Shown: piece after piece, positions 1 through 6,864 of the stretch
Position numbering within the stretch: position 1 is the first letter of the stretch
How the letters are laid out: every line of letters starts with the position of its first letter
Origin: JASFYU01 sp045046905
GTDB lineage: Bacteria > Bacteroidota > Bacteroidia > Flavobacteriales > Flavobacteriaceae
Assembly: GCA_045046905.1 (NCBI GenBank)
Contig: JASFYU010000174.1
Coordinates: forward strand, 1-17,310
Length of the DNA stretch: 17,310 nt
Direction of reading: 5' to 3'
Made by a program: the position numbers and the translations under genes
The notes under the pieces: generated by a model
What the model was told of the DNA's origin: nothing
Databases searched by the model: none
The model's input: only the letters and a program-made list of their open reading frames with translations

Positions 1-593
1 AAAAATACCAATATCAATAATCAAACAAAATGGGGTTTTTATAGAGACTATAACCAAAAAGCCAAAAGCCCTTTTGGAACTGGTAGTTTAAAATAAAAAC
101 TGTTTAGCTCACCGTATGTTTTAAAAGGCCCTAATCTAGTGCTCTAAAGTGTATAGAATCGACTCCTTAATTTTATAAAAAGGGCTATGTAGGCGTGTAA
201 CTATAAATCACCAAAATTCAAATACAGAATAGTCTAGTCTCCAAGAGGGTGCCTTAAAACCTTAATTTCACTTATTTCCCGTAGAAAATCGGAGAAAAAA
301 GATACATGGAAAGTCATATTGAAATGTCGGTAGTTCGCTTTGAAGGCATTTCGTATTAAAATAAAGCCCCGGAAAAAGAAAGAGATTATTATGTGTAGTT
401 AGCTTAATGCAAAAGAAAAGAGGAATATAAAGAACAATTTTTGGGCGTAATTGCCAGAAAATAAAAGTCAAAAACTCGAAGCAATCTTGCCTGACCATAA
501 GACGGGCTGACCAAACCCACTAGTGGGTTTACATAAGATAAGCCCAGAAAATACCTAAGTAATTTCCGGACCTATTGATTAGGCTAGTGTTTA
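1..593. other. Gene-free AT-rich region
   Basis: No convincing coding region is visible on either strand. The only open frame of any size (268-498, minus) encodes a Phe/Leu-rich 76-residue sequence that fits no family I know and has no coding-like composition. Two small dyads are visible: 62-77 (6-bp arms CCAAAA/TTTTGG around GCCC) and an 18-bp perfect palindrome at 513-530. The first is followed on the minus strand by a short T-rich run and could be a weak leftward terminator. The region may be a long 3' flank of the lipoprotein gene or the decayed remains of something older; the sequence does not decide. Confidence 0.6.
513..530. repeat. 18-bp perfect palindrome
   Basis: The sequence AAACCCACT/AGTGGGTTT is a perfect inverted repeat with no spacer, 64 bp past the stop codon of the leftward Spondin_N gene. 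As RNA it would form a 7-bp stem with a CUAG loop. The run of T after it is only three bases, so it is at best a weak terminator. It could instead be a protein-binding site. Confidence 0.4.
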
Positions 594-1862
594 TTACTTT
601 GAACTAATAGTTACTTTTATAAGGTTTGAAATGGTAGGTACATGATCACCGATTTCTGTTTCTTCTGCTATATTTCCATTTTCTGCCTCACCAGTATTTG
701 CAGCGCTTTGTCTTGGTGCTTGGTAATTTCCTGCGCCTGCATACTCATCTACTTCGGTTCCTGCATCGTACAATTTGAGCATACTGCTTATATCTCCGGA
801 TAGGGGCACGCTTGCATTGAACAATTCAATCGCATCACCCCCGATAAACCAATCATTTGATTGTACGAGCATGGTTGCAAAACTTAGGTTATCTCCTTCT
901 TCTGCAGTGAACGTAAAAGAATAAGAAGCTCCAGGTAATAATACCCCTGCTGCTGATGATCCGACTGGGGTATTAAAAGAGGTGGTAAAACTTGAAGAAT
1001 CTCCATCTTCTGCCAATGCTTCAAGACCGGCCGAAGCCTCTGCCCCTTCTACAAATATGGTGTTGTTACCAATACTATAAGCGCCGGGAGCAAAAGGAGA
1101 AACAAATCCGCTTATAGGAGATAGCTCATTGTACGAAATCTCATTATTGCCATCCTCGGCGATATTCTCCAAGCCGTCAGAAGCAGTTTCCCCCTTCGTA
1201 AATAGAGGAACTTGATCCATAGAATGTAGTACCCAAACCCCAGGAGCAAAAGGTGATCCTAATGCTAAGGCATTGGTGAGGTTTTCAATAGTAAGGGTGA
1301 AAGCTGTACCGCCGTCGTGTGCTAAGCTTACTTTTATAGCCTCTGAAACAGTAGGGTAGGTATAGCCATCAGCAATATCACCGATTAGGGCAACCATGCC
1401 GTTTTCATTCATGCCCGTATTGGCTGCGGCTTGTCTTGGGGGCTGGTTTTCACCAACGCCAGGCTCTTCATTTACCTCAGTGCCTGCATCCCAAAGGTAG
1501 ATAGATGAGGTGATATCACCACTTAAGGGAGCACCATCTTCATCATAAAGGGGAATGCCATTTTCAAGGGGGGCATAAAATAAATCATTCGATTGCACAT
1601 ACATGGTAGCAAAACTCAGCAAATGTCCTTTACCTGCATTGAACGTTATAGACTCACTATCACCGGGCATAATTAAACCCGTTTTGCCAGTGTCGAAATA
1701 CGACTTGGCTTCAATGACGTTTTCAAGGGTTACTGTAAATTCTGCAGTGCTTATCTTTGTATTTGGGTCGGTCATACCATCATTATCATCACTATCGCAA
1801 GAGATAAATAAAGCAAGCGTTAACAAACCAAGAAATAATGGGTGTACATTTTGTTTTAACAT
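594..1862 (-). CDS. Spondin_N domain lipoprotein
   Basis: A 422-residue secreted lipoprotein. Residues 1-22 form a lipoprotein signal peptide with lipobox FISC (lipidated Cys22). Asp-Ser-Asp-Asp follows the cysteine, resembling the acidic export signal that sends Bacteroidota lipoproteins to the cell surface, so surface display is a reasonable inference. The rest is Spondin_N-like: the hallmark LSFATM-VQSND occurs twice (about residues 82-93 and 326-337), each followed by LSGD, DAGTEV and PRQ-AANTG (113-150 and 354-391). A second motif, SPFAPG...GLE-AEDG, also occurs twice but in tandem (203-240 and 255-290). The first domain therefore lacks this segment while the second carries it doubled. 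Spondin_N domains in animals act in extracellular matrix and cell attachment; the bacterial role is unknown. It is monocistronic, divergent from rsmI. The family call is firm, the function open. Confidence 0.85.
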   Translation of the reverse strand: MLKQNVHPLFLGLLTLALFISCDSDDNDGMTDPNTKISTAEFTVTLENVIEAKSYFDTGKTGLIMPGDSESITFNAGKGHLLSFATMYVQSNDLFYAPLENGIPLYDEDGAPLSGDITSSIYLWDAGTEVNEEPGVGENQPPRQAAANTGMNENGMVALIGDIADGYTYPTVSEAIKVSLAHDGGTAFTLTIENLTNALALGSPFAPGVWVLHSMDQVPLFTKGETASDGLENIAEDGNNEISYNELSPISGFVSPFAPGAYSIGNNTIFVEGAEASAGLEALAEDGDSSSFTTSFNTPVGSSAAGVLLPGASYSFTFTAEEGDNLSFATMLVQSNDWFIGGDAIELFNASVPLSGDISSMLKLYDAGTEVDEYAGAGNYQAPRQSAANTGEAENGNIAEETEIGDHVPTISNLIKVTISSK

Positions 1863-2053
1863 AGAGGGTTTAGTGTTTTATTATAAATTAAATTATGGGG
1901 CTAAAGTACTAGTGGCATATTACGGTAGGGTCACAAACTATTCACATTAGTATCACGGTTATTTTGAATAGGTGCTTTGTTGAAGCCATATAAAGATGTT
2001 TTATGGGCATTAATTTGGTTTAAAAAAATGATAAATTTGACAAAAGAATTTAT

Positions 2054-2077
2054 ACTCATTTTAACCATAAAGTGAGT
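2054..2077 (+). other. Hairpin, 10-bp stem
   Basis: ACTCATTTTA and TAAAGTGAGT pair over 10 bp, one pair being a G-U wobble, around the loop ACCA. It begins 15 bases after the -7-like TAAATTTG motif, so it would sit near the 5' end of any transcript started there. A T-run follows only about 18 bases later, so it is not a standard terminator. It could be an operator dyad, an RNA leader structure or chance. Confidence 0.35.
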
Positions 2078-2137
2078 CACAGAAAATAAAATTGCTTTTT
2101 TGTCTTATCCCTTTTTCGAGTTATTTGAATGGCCATA

Positions 2138-2164
2138 CGTACCTGCCGTAGGTAGGGCTGCCTA
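2138..2164. repeat. Degenerate CCTGCC-type palindromic element
   Basis: The stretch contains TACCT-GCCGT-AGGTA, a 5-bp-arm dyad, followed by GTAGGGCTGCCT. The 9-mer GTAGGGCTG and the CCTGCC core recur at 10014-10040 beside the DinB gene. GC-rich palindromes of this CCTGCC/GGCAGG kind are common between genes in flavobacteria, so both look like decayed copies of such an element. Two degenerate copies in one window are weak evidence. Confidence 0.35.
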
Positions 2165-2193
2165 AATAAATGAGTAAAGTGATACAACTAAAA

Positions 2194-2222
2194 GCCTGTG
2201 TAGAGCGAAGCCGAAGCATGAT
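2194..2222. repeat. Possible REP-like element (GAGCGAAG-CGAAGCATG)
   Basis: The core GAGCGAAGCCGAAGCATG resembles one arm of a small interspersed repeat, of form GAGCGAAGTCGAA, that I recall from spacers of many Bacteroidota. Translated in one frame it gives Val-Glu-Arg-Ser-Arg-Ser-Met, a peptide often mis-annotated as coding. The opposite arm is not obvious, so this would be half an element or a decayed copy. Confidence 0.4.
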
Positions 2223-2323
2223 TGCGTTTGAATGATTTCGTTTATGGTTAAATGGGTAGTATAGCGGTATTCGTGATTGCATGAGTGTCATACAGGCACT
2301 TCTTGACTAGAATTTAACTAAAC

Positions 2324-2995
2324 ATGGGAAAATTATATTTAGTACCTACTCCAATTGGAAATTTAGAGGATATGACCTTGAGGGGCATACGTATTTTGAA
2401 GGAGGTAGATTTAATTTTGGCTGAGGACACGCGTACCAGTGGAAAGCTCTTGCAGCACTTCGAAATTAGTACGCCCATGCAAAGCCATCATATGCACAAT
2501 GAGCATAAAACGGTGGGGAATATTGTAAAAAGAATCTTGGCAGGAGAACAGGTGGCCCTTATTTCAGATGCCGGTACCCCAGCAATTTCGGACCCTGGGT
2601 TTTTACTGACCCGTGCCTGTGTAAAAAAGGGCATTCAGATTGATTGTTTGCCCGGTGCTACCGCTTTTGTACCTGCCTTGGTCAATAGTGGACTGCCAAA
2701 TGATAAATTTGTCTTTGAGGGTTTTCTTCCCGTAAAAAAGGGGCGACAAACCCGACTAAGAGTATTGGCCGAAGAGCCCCGGACCATTATTTTCTACGAA
2801 TCGCCACATAAGTTGTTAAAAACACTTGCTCATTTTTGTGAGTATTTTGGTGAAGATCGGCCAGTTTCCGTTTCTCGAGAACTCTCCAAATTGTATGAAG
2901 AAACAGTTCGTGGAACGGTAAAAGAAGTGTTGGAGCATTATACCGTGCATTTGCCCAAAGGGGAAATTGTGATTGTAGTTGGAGGGAAAAGGTAA
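2324..2995 (+). CDS. rsmI: 16S rRNA 2'-O-methyltransferase RsmI
   Basis: RsmI uses S-adenosylmethionine to methylate the ribose of C1402 of 16S rRNA, in the decoding centre of the small subunit. The 223-residue protein shows the tetrapyrrole-methylase-type fold signature of this family: LVPTPIGNLEDMT (6-18), AEDTRTSGKLL (33-43), SDAGTPAISDPG (81-92, the cofactor-binding loop), CLPGATA (108-114) and FYESPHK (157-163). It is about 60 residues shorter than the E. coli protein (about 286) and ends right after the methylase core at VVGGKR, so the C-terminal extension is absent; this seems usual in Bacteroidota. The start at 2324 places MGKLYLVPTPIGN exactly as in homologues. It is transcribed alone and is convergent with recJ. 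Its promoter must lie in the long upstream spacer, but I see no clean consensus close by. Confidence 0.96.
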   Translation: MGKLYLVPTPIGNLEDMTLRGIRILKEVDLILAEDTRTSGKLLQHFEISTPMQSHHMHNEHKTVGNIVKRILAGEQVALISDAGTPAISDPGFLLTRACVKKGIQIDCLPGATAFVPALVNSGLPNDKFVFEGFLPVKKGRQTRLRVLAEEPRTIIFYESPHKLLKTLAHFCEYFGEDRPVSVSRELSKLYEETVRGTVKEVLEHYTVHLPKGEIVIVVGGKR

Positions 2996-3114
2996 GTTTT
3001 TTTGAGTTGGTTTTTTTTAAGGAGTCTCTGTTCTACAGTGTGAGGTTCTTTTTAGTTTCGCCAATGAATCTAAGCTGACCGCCAGAGTCTAAACATAAAT
3101 ATAGAGGATAGTAC

Positions 3115-3144
3115 TTTAAACTTGAGTTCGTACTCAGGTTTAAA
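3115..3144. terminator. Hairpin between convergent rsmI and recJ
   Basis: TTTAAACTTGAGT and ACTCAGGTTTAAA pair as a 13-bp stem with one G-U wobble around the loop TCGT. It sits 120 bp after rsmI and 16 bp after the leftward recJ stop, where a two-way transcription stop is expected. Neither side has a clean U-tract after the stem, so it is not a textbook intrinsic terminator. T-rich runs just after rsmI (2998-3004, 3011-3018) have no stem of their own. Confidence 0.5.
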
Positions 3145-3160
3145 TACGCATACCCCTGGT

Positions 3161-4849
3161 TTACTTCAGGTCTCGGATTTTTAGTTGCAGGCTCGTAACC
3201 CCCTGCCATTCATTCTCATCAAGCGAAAAAATAGCACTAAAAGGCTTGCCATTTTTTAGCAATGAGCGTTTATCTCCTAGATTAAATCCAATACCGCCAA
3301 TAGGTGGACTTCCGTTTTGAGTAACCGAAAGCTTCAGGTGTTTTTTATCCTCACCCACGCCTTTGGCATAACCGGTATCACGTAAATTTTCAGCCATAAA
3401 GACCGGGGTCATATTTCCTGGGCCAAAAGGGGCAAACTGCTTAATGATCCGCATGAGTTTAGGGCTAATGTCTTTCATCTCAATTTGGGTATTGACGGTG
3501 ATTTCTGGAATGAGCAAACTAGGGTCGATTGTCTCGGAGACCACCTTTTCAAACTGTTTTTTAAACGCGAGGTATTGGTTTTCCTTCATGGTCAATCCGG
3601 CGGCATATTTATGGCCCCCAAACTGTTCGATGCAATCGGCACAACCTTCCAAGGCATTGTACACATCAAAACCTTTTACGGATCGCGCCGAGGCCGCCAA
3701 TTTATCGCCGCTTTTTGTAAACACCAAAGTGGGGCGGTAATAGGTTTCGATTAATCGCGAGGCAACAATGCCAATGACCCCTTTGTGCCAAGTATCTTTA
3801 TACACTACTGATGTACACCCCTCTTGCTCATTATTCGCCTCTATTTGCAACAAGGCTTCTTGGGTGATTTCTTTATCAAGATCTTTTCGGTCATTATTGA
3901 ACTTTTCAATTTGCCCGGCAAAGGTTATGGCCTGCTCCATGTCATTTTCGGTCAATAGGTCTACGGCATGTTGGCCGTGCTTCATACGACCAGCCGCATT
4001 GATTCGGGGAGCAATGGCAAAAACTACATCGGTAATCGTGAGTTTTGTTTTATTCAGTTGATCAATGATTGCCTTGAACCCCGTTCTTGGGTTCGTATTG
4101 ATTACCCTGAGACCGTGAAAGGCCAGCACCCTGTTTTCTCCTGTTATCGGAACAATATCGGCCCCAATGGCAGTAGCCACCAGATCGAGATAGGGAATAA
4201 GGTCATTAATGGTCTCTCCTTGTTTTGAGGCCAAAGCCTGCACCAATTTAAAACCTACCCCACAGCCACATAGCTCATCATAAGGATATTCACAATCGTC
4301 TCGTTTAGGGTCTAAAATTGCGACCGCATTTGGCAAATGTTCTCCGGGTCTATGGTGGTCGCAAATAATAAAATCAATATTTTTCTCTTTGGCATACTCT
4401 ACTTTATCAATGGCTTTCACACCGCAATCAAGGGCAATAATCAATGAAAAATCATTGTCAGATGCAAAATCAATTCCTTTGATTGATATGCCGTATCCTT
4501 CGTCATAACGATCAGGAATATAGGTTGCTACATTCGGGTAATACGTCAATAGATATGAAGAAACCAAAGCCACCGCCGTGGTACCGTCTACATCATAGTC
4601 GCCAAAGACCAAAATGTTTTCATTGTTGACAATAGCCTTTTCGATACGCTCAACAGCGACACTCATATCTTTCATTAAAAAAGGATCGTGTAAATCAGAT
4701 AATTGCGGACGAAAGAAATTTTTGGCCTCTTCATAGGTCGAAATACCACGTTGCAATAACAATTGTGCTACCAGACCGTCGACTTTTAGGGCATTGGCCA
4801 ACTTGCTTATACTCTCTTGTTCCGGTTGAGGCTTGATTGTCCAGCGCAT
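3161..4849 (-). CDS. recJ: Single-stranded-DNA-specific exonuclease RecJ
   Basis: RecJ degrades single-stranded DNA 5' to 3' in the cytoplasm, serving recombinational repair (RecF pathway), mismatch repair and base excision repair. The 562-residue protein is full length for the Bacteroidota form. DHH phosphoesterase motifs are intact: DYDVDGT (84-90), ALDCG (139-143), CDHHRPGE (163-170) and LDLVA with AD-VP (221-233); their Asp and His residues bind the two metal ions. The DHHA1 domain follows, with HKGVIGIVASRL (355-366) and GGHKYAAG (411-418), then a C-terminal OB-like domain (about 450-562). The start MRWTIKPQP matches relatives. It lies 21 bp behind the YhhN-like gene on the same strand, so the two are probably co-transcribed. 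No anomaly is seen. Confidence 0.97.
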   Translation of the reverse strand: MRWTIKPQPEQESISKLANALKVDGLVAQLLLQRGISTYEEAKNFFRPQLSDLHDPFLMKDMSVAVERIEKAIVNNENILVFGDYDVDGTTAVALVSSYLLTYYPNVATYIPDRYDEGYGISIKGIDFASDNDFSLIIALDCGVKAIDKVEYAKEKNIDFIICDHHRPGEHLPNAVAILDPKRDDCEYPYDELCGCGVGFKLVQALASKQGETINDLIPYLDLVATAIGADIVPITGENRVLAFHGLRVINTNPRTGFKAIIDQLNKTKLTITDVVFAIAPRINAAGRMKHGQHAVDLLTENDMEQAITFAGQIEKFNNDRKDLDKEITQEALLQIEANNEQEGCTSVVYKDTWHKGVIGIVASRLIETYYRPTLVFTKSGDKLAASARSVKGFDVYNALEGCADCIEQFGGHKYAAGLTMKENQYLAFKKQFEKVVSETIDPSLLIPEITVNTQIEMKDISPKLMRIIKQFAPFGPGNMTPVFMAENLRDTGYAKGVGEDKKHLKLSVTQNGSPPIGGIGFNLGDKRSLLKNGKPFSAIFSLDENEWQGVTSLQLKIRDLK

Positions 4850-4870
4850 ATTATTTGACGTTCGATGGTT

Positions 4871-5560
4871 TTAACTAGTTGAACTCAGGTTATTAGGTAT
4901 CACCAAGGCCTTTTCAGTTTTTCTAATTAGAGAATATGTGATACATATATGAGCGAAATAATAGGTGGGCGAAATCAGAAAATTAAACTTGTCGTACTCT
5001 AAAAATTCTTTTAAGGCAATGATAGTATCAGAGAATAATATTAAGAAAATTCCAAAGACATACATCCATTTTACAAAATAACCTCCCTTGATTCCTATAG
5101 ACGCCCCTAAAGAAACGCAAGAAATTAGTAAATAAATCAGTGATGCCAGCATGAGTCTCTGGTCAGTAAAAGTAGGGTACAACATAAGGCAGAAAAATGT
5201 CAGATATACCCCCAGCAAGAGCAAGGTAAATTTCCATTTTATTTGTCCGTTCATTAAGGCAAACACCAAATAACCTATATGGGCTACAAAATACAAAGCA
5301 ACCCCCTTAGCAAACATTAGGCTATCTCCGTTTGTATTAGACAAGAACCAATCGCCAAGAATAGAAAACAAAAATGCTGTAATAATCATCCAAGTGTCCT
5401 TGGCTAGTTTAGCCATTCTGAAGTTGAGTATACAAATGATGATTATTCCTATTCCTGCTGTTCCTGATTTAAAAACAAAGCTAGAGGTTGTTATTCCTAA
5501 AATTAACAGAATGAATGAACATAGTAATAGGCCGTATACCCAATTTTTTTTAACCCCCAT
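4871..5560 (-). CDS. YhhN/TMEM86-family membrane protein (lysoplasmalogenase-like)
   Basis: A 229-residue integral membrane protein made almost entirely of hydrophobic segments, roughly seven or eight helices. The family's conserved acidic positions are present: GDWFL (Asp70) and FSDTIIAL (Asp178), with YYFAHICI (200-207) near the C-terminus. Members with known activity (animal TMEM86B) hydrolyse the vinyl-ether bond of lysoplasmalogens; the bacterial YhhN group is less well defined, and most aerobic flavobacteria are not known to make plasmalogens, so the substrate here is uncertain. The usual Gln in the YYxAQ motif appears to be His204. It precedes recJ by 21 bp with no functional link I can see. 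A -7-like motif TAATTTTG lies at 5637-5644 on the minus strand, without a well-placed -33 element. Confidence 0.8.
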   Translation of the reverse strand: MGVKKNWVYGLLLCSFILLILGITTSSFVFKSGTAGIGIIIICILNFRMAKLAKDTWMIITAFLFSILGDWFLSNTNGDSLMFAKGVALYFVAHIGYLVFALMNGQIKWKFTLLLLGVYLTFFCLMLYPTFTDQRLMLASLIYLLISCVSLGASIGIKGGYFVKWMYVFGIFLILFSDTIIALKEFLEYDKFNFLISPTYYFAHICITYSLIRKTEKALVIPNNLSSTS

Positions 5561-5688
5561 AGTTTTTTAGTTAGTTACCATAATATTGGCCTGTAAATCA
5601 TGTGACATACCTTTTCAAAACAAACGATATCAGCCGCAAAATTAAGCAATCACTCTTCTGGGTCATACGATTTATTCCGCATTGATTT

Positions 5689-5745
5689 GTGTTTGAGTTT
5701 GTCCTTTGAATTTGAATTCTCCCTTTGTATTTGAGTTTGTACTTT
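5689..5745. repeat. Three 19-bp tandem repeats abutting the OsmC stop codon
   Basis: Units 5689-5707, 5708-5726 and 5727-5745 follow one another with an exact 19-base period. Units 1 and 3 are GTGTTTGAGTTTGTCCTTT and GTATTTGAGTTTGTACTTT, differing at two positions. The middle unit keeps G--TTTGA-TT-T-C-TTT but is more diverged. The last unit runs into the TAA stop of the OsmC gene (5744-5746). On the OsmC transcript the array would read as A/C-rich CAAACTCAAA repeats with no stem. Confidence 0.75.
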
Positions 5746-6154
5746 ATTTTTTATGAAATATCGTCTTAATCTCTAACTTGGCAAATGCACGAAACATTTC
5801 AATAACCCCGCAATATTTTTCTATGGATAAATCAACGGCGCGCTGCAATTTTTTTTCATTAAGATTAGTGCCGTGAAAATGGTATTCAATACTAACAGCA
5901 TCATAGTGTTTCGGATGCTCCTCAGTAAGGTTGGCAATGGTATCAATTTGAAATTCATCGACCTGCAACTTCATTTTTTTAATCAGAGATGCCACATCTA
6001 ATCCTGAGCAACCGGCCAAAGCAGAAAGCATCAAAGATTTTGGCCTTAAACCGGCACTGCCCTCGGCAGTATCTATTAATAAAGTATTGCCTGAGATATT
6101 CGTGCTCTCAAAAGCCATTTCTCCAAGCCATTTGGTGGTAATATGATTTGTCAT
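5744..6154 (-). CDS. OsmC family protein (YhfA-like)
   Basis: A 136-residue OsmC/Ohr-fold protein, full length for the family. Both redox cysteines are present: Cys49 in LAGCSGLDVASLIKKM at the start of the central helix, and Cys115 in IEKYCGVIEMF. OsmC and Ohr proteins reduce organic hydroperoxides by a dithiol mechanism; the SGLDVAS and EKYCGV variants place this protein nearer the YhfA-like branch, whose substrate is poorly known. It is cytoplasmic, with no signal peptide. It is divergent from an AhpD-like gene across 53 bp. The three 19-bp tandem repeats lie at its 3' end. Family call firm, substrate uncertain. Confidence 0.88.
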   Translation of the reverse strand: MTNHITTKWLGEMAFESTNISGNTLLIDTAEGSAGLRPKSLMLSALAGCSGLDVASLIKKMKLQVDEFQIDTIANLTEEHPKHYDAVSIEYHFHGTNLNEKKLQRAVDLSIEKYCGVIEMFRAFAKLEIKTIFHKK

Positions 6155-6207
6155 GCGCTGTTTTTTTCGTTTCTTGTAGAAGTAAAAATACGATAAAACA
6201 CTACACT
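6155..6207. promoter_or_regulatory. 53-bp divergent promoter region, OsmC / AhpD-like
   Basis: The two genes start back to back, so both promoters must fit in or overlap these 53 bases, unless the upstream in-frame ATG at 6148 is used for the rightward gene. The stretch is very AT-rich (TTTTTTT at 6160-6166, AAAAATACGATAAAA). I find no exact TAnnTTTG motif in either direction and no clear operator dyad. Confidence 0.45.
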
Positions 6208-6798
6208 ATGCCATTGGTAAAACCCCTTAATCCCAACCACGATAACGAAACTAAAAACTTGGCTAAATTTTTTAACGAAACCCTAGGGTTTTGTCCAAAT
6301 TCAGTCTTGACCATGCAGCATCGCCCTGCCATATCAAAGGCTTTTATCACCCTCAATAAAGCGGTGATGGCCAATGAAGGCCGCGTGACCTCGGCCTTAA
6401 AACGCATGATTGCATGGGGAAGTAGTAATGCCACAGGATGCCGTTATTGCCAAGCGCATGCCATACGTGCTGCGGAACGTTACGGAGCAGAACAGGAACA
6501 ATTGAACAATATTTGGGAGTACAGAACCCACTCCTCTTTTTCAGAGGCAGAAAGAGTTGCCCTAGATTTTTCCGTATTGGCCTCTCAGGCACCCAATGCC
6601 GTGGATTCCGAAATCAAAAAACGACTCTACCAATATTGGAACGAGGGGGAAATTGTAGAAATGCTAGGGGTGATTTCACTCTTCGGTTATTTAAACCGCT
6701 GGAATGATTCTATGGCAACCTCCATCGAAGATGGAGCCATAGCAAGCGGTGAGCACTATTTAGGAAAACATGGCTGGGAGAAAGGAAAACATATTTGA
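6208..6798 (+). CDS. Carboxymuconolactone decarboxylase family (AhpD-like) protein
   Basis: A 196-residue all-helical protein of the AhpD/carboxymuconolactone decarboxylase superfamily. The AhpD-type centre is visible as GCRYCQAHAIRAA (Cys78, Cys81, His84), giving a CxxC thiol pair plus the downstream histidine that supports peroxidase-type or disulphide chemistry. It belongs to the longer 'peroxidase-related' group rather than true AhpD; its reducing partner and substrate are unknown. I chose the ATG at 6208 (MPLVKPLNPNHDNE). An in-frame ATG at 6148 would add 20 residues of unlikely sequence and overlap the start of the divergent OsmC gene. Placement opposite OsmC, another two-cysteine peroxide enzyme, suggests linked function by inference only. 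The helicase gene follows after 66 bp. Confidence 0.85.
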   Translation: MPLVKPLNPNHDNETKNLAKFFNETLGFCPNSVLTMQHRPAISKAFITLNKAVMANEGRVTSALKRMIAWGSSNATGCRYCQAHAIRAAERYGAEQEQLNNIWEYRTHSSFSEAERVALDFSVLASQAPNAVDSEIKKRLYQYWNEGEIVEMLGVISLFGYLNRWNDSMATSIEDGAIASGEHYLGKHGWEKGKHI

Positions 6799-6864
6799 TT
6801 ATCATTCTTGCTAAAACAAGCATTTAAACCAATTCGCTGTAGGTAATTATAGAAAAACAAAGAC

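Larger units (their letters stand above)
1863..2323. other. 461-bp divergent intergenic region
   Basis: This region separates the leftward Spondin_N gene from rightward rsmI and must hold promoters for both. I see no gene in it. It contains an exact Bacteroidota -7 type motif on the plus strand (TAAATTTG, 2032-2039) without a well-spaced -33 TTG, a 10-bp-stem hairpin (2054-2077) and two interspersed-repeat-like elements (2138-2164 and 2194-2222). A 21-codon open frame at 2170-2235 lies across the second element and is probably not a gene. Confidence 0.6.

Noticed and set aside
268..498. 76-residue minus-strand open frame
   Set aside because: Phe/Leu-rich, low-complexity product with no recognisable motif, no promoter or partner gene; most likely a chance frame in AT-rich DNA.
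2170..2235. 21-codon plus-strand frame upstream of rsmI
   Set aside because: It lies across the repeat-like element and encodes the VERSRSM peptide typical of translated repeats, so it is better explained as non-coding.
6148..6207. Extended N-terminus for the AhpD-like protein starting at 6148
   Set aside because: The extra 20 residues do not look like the family and would overlap the first codons of the divergent OsmC gene; MPLVKPLNPN at 6208 is a better start.
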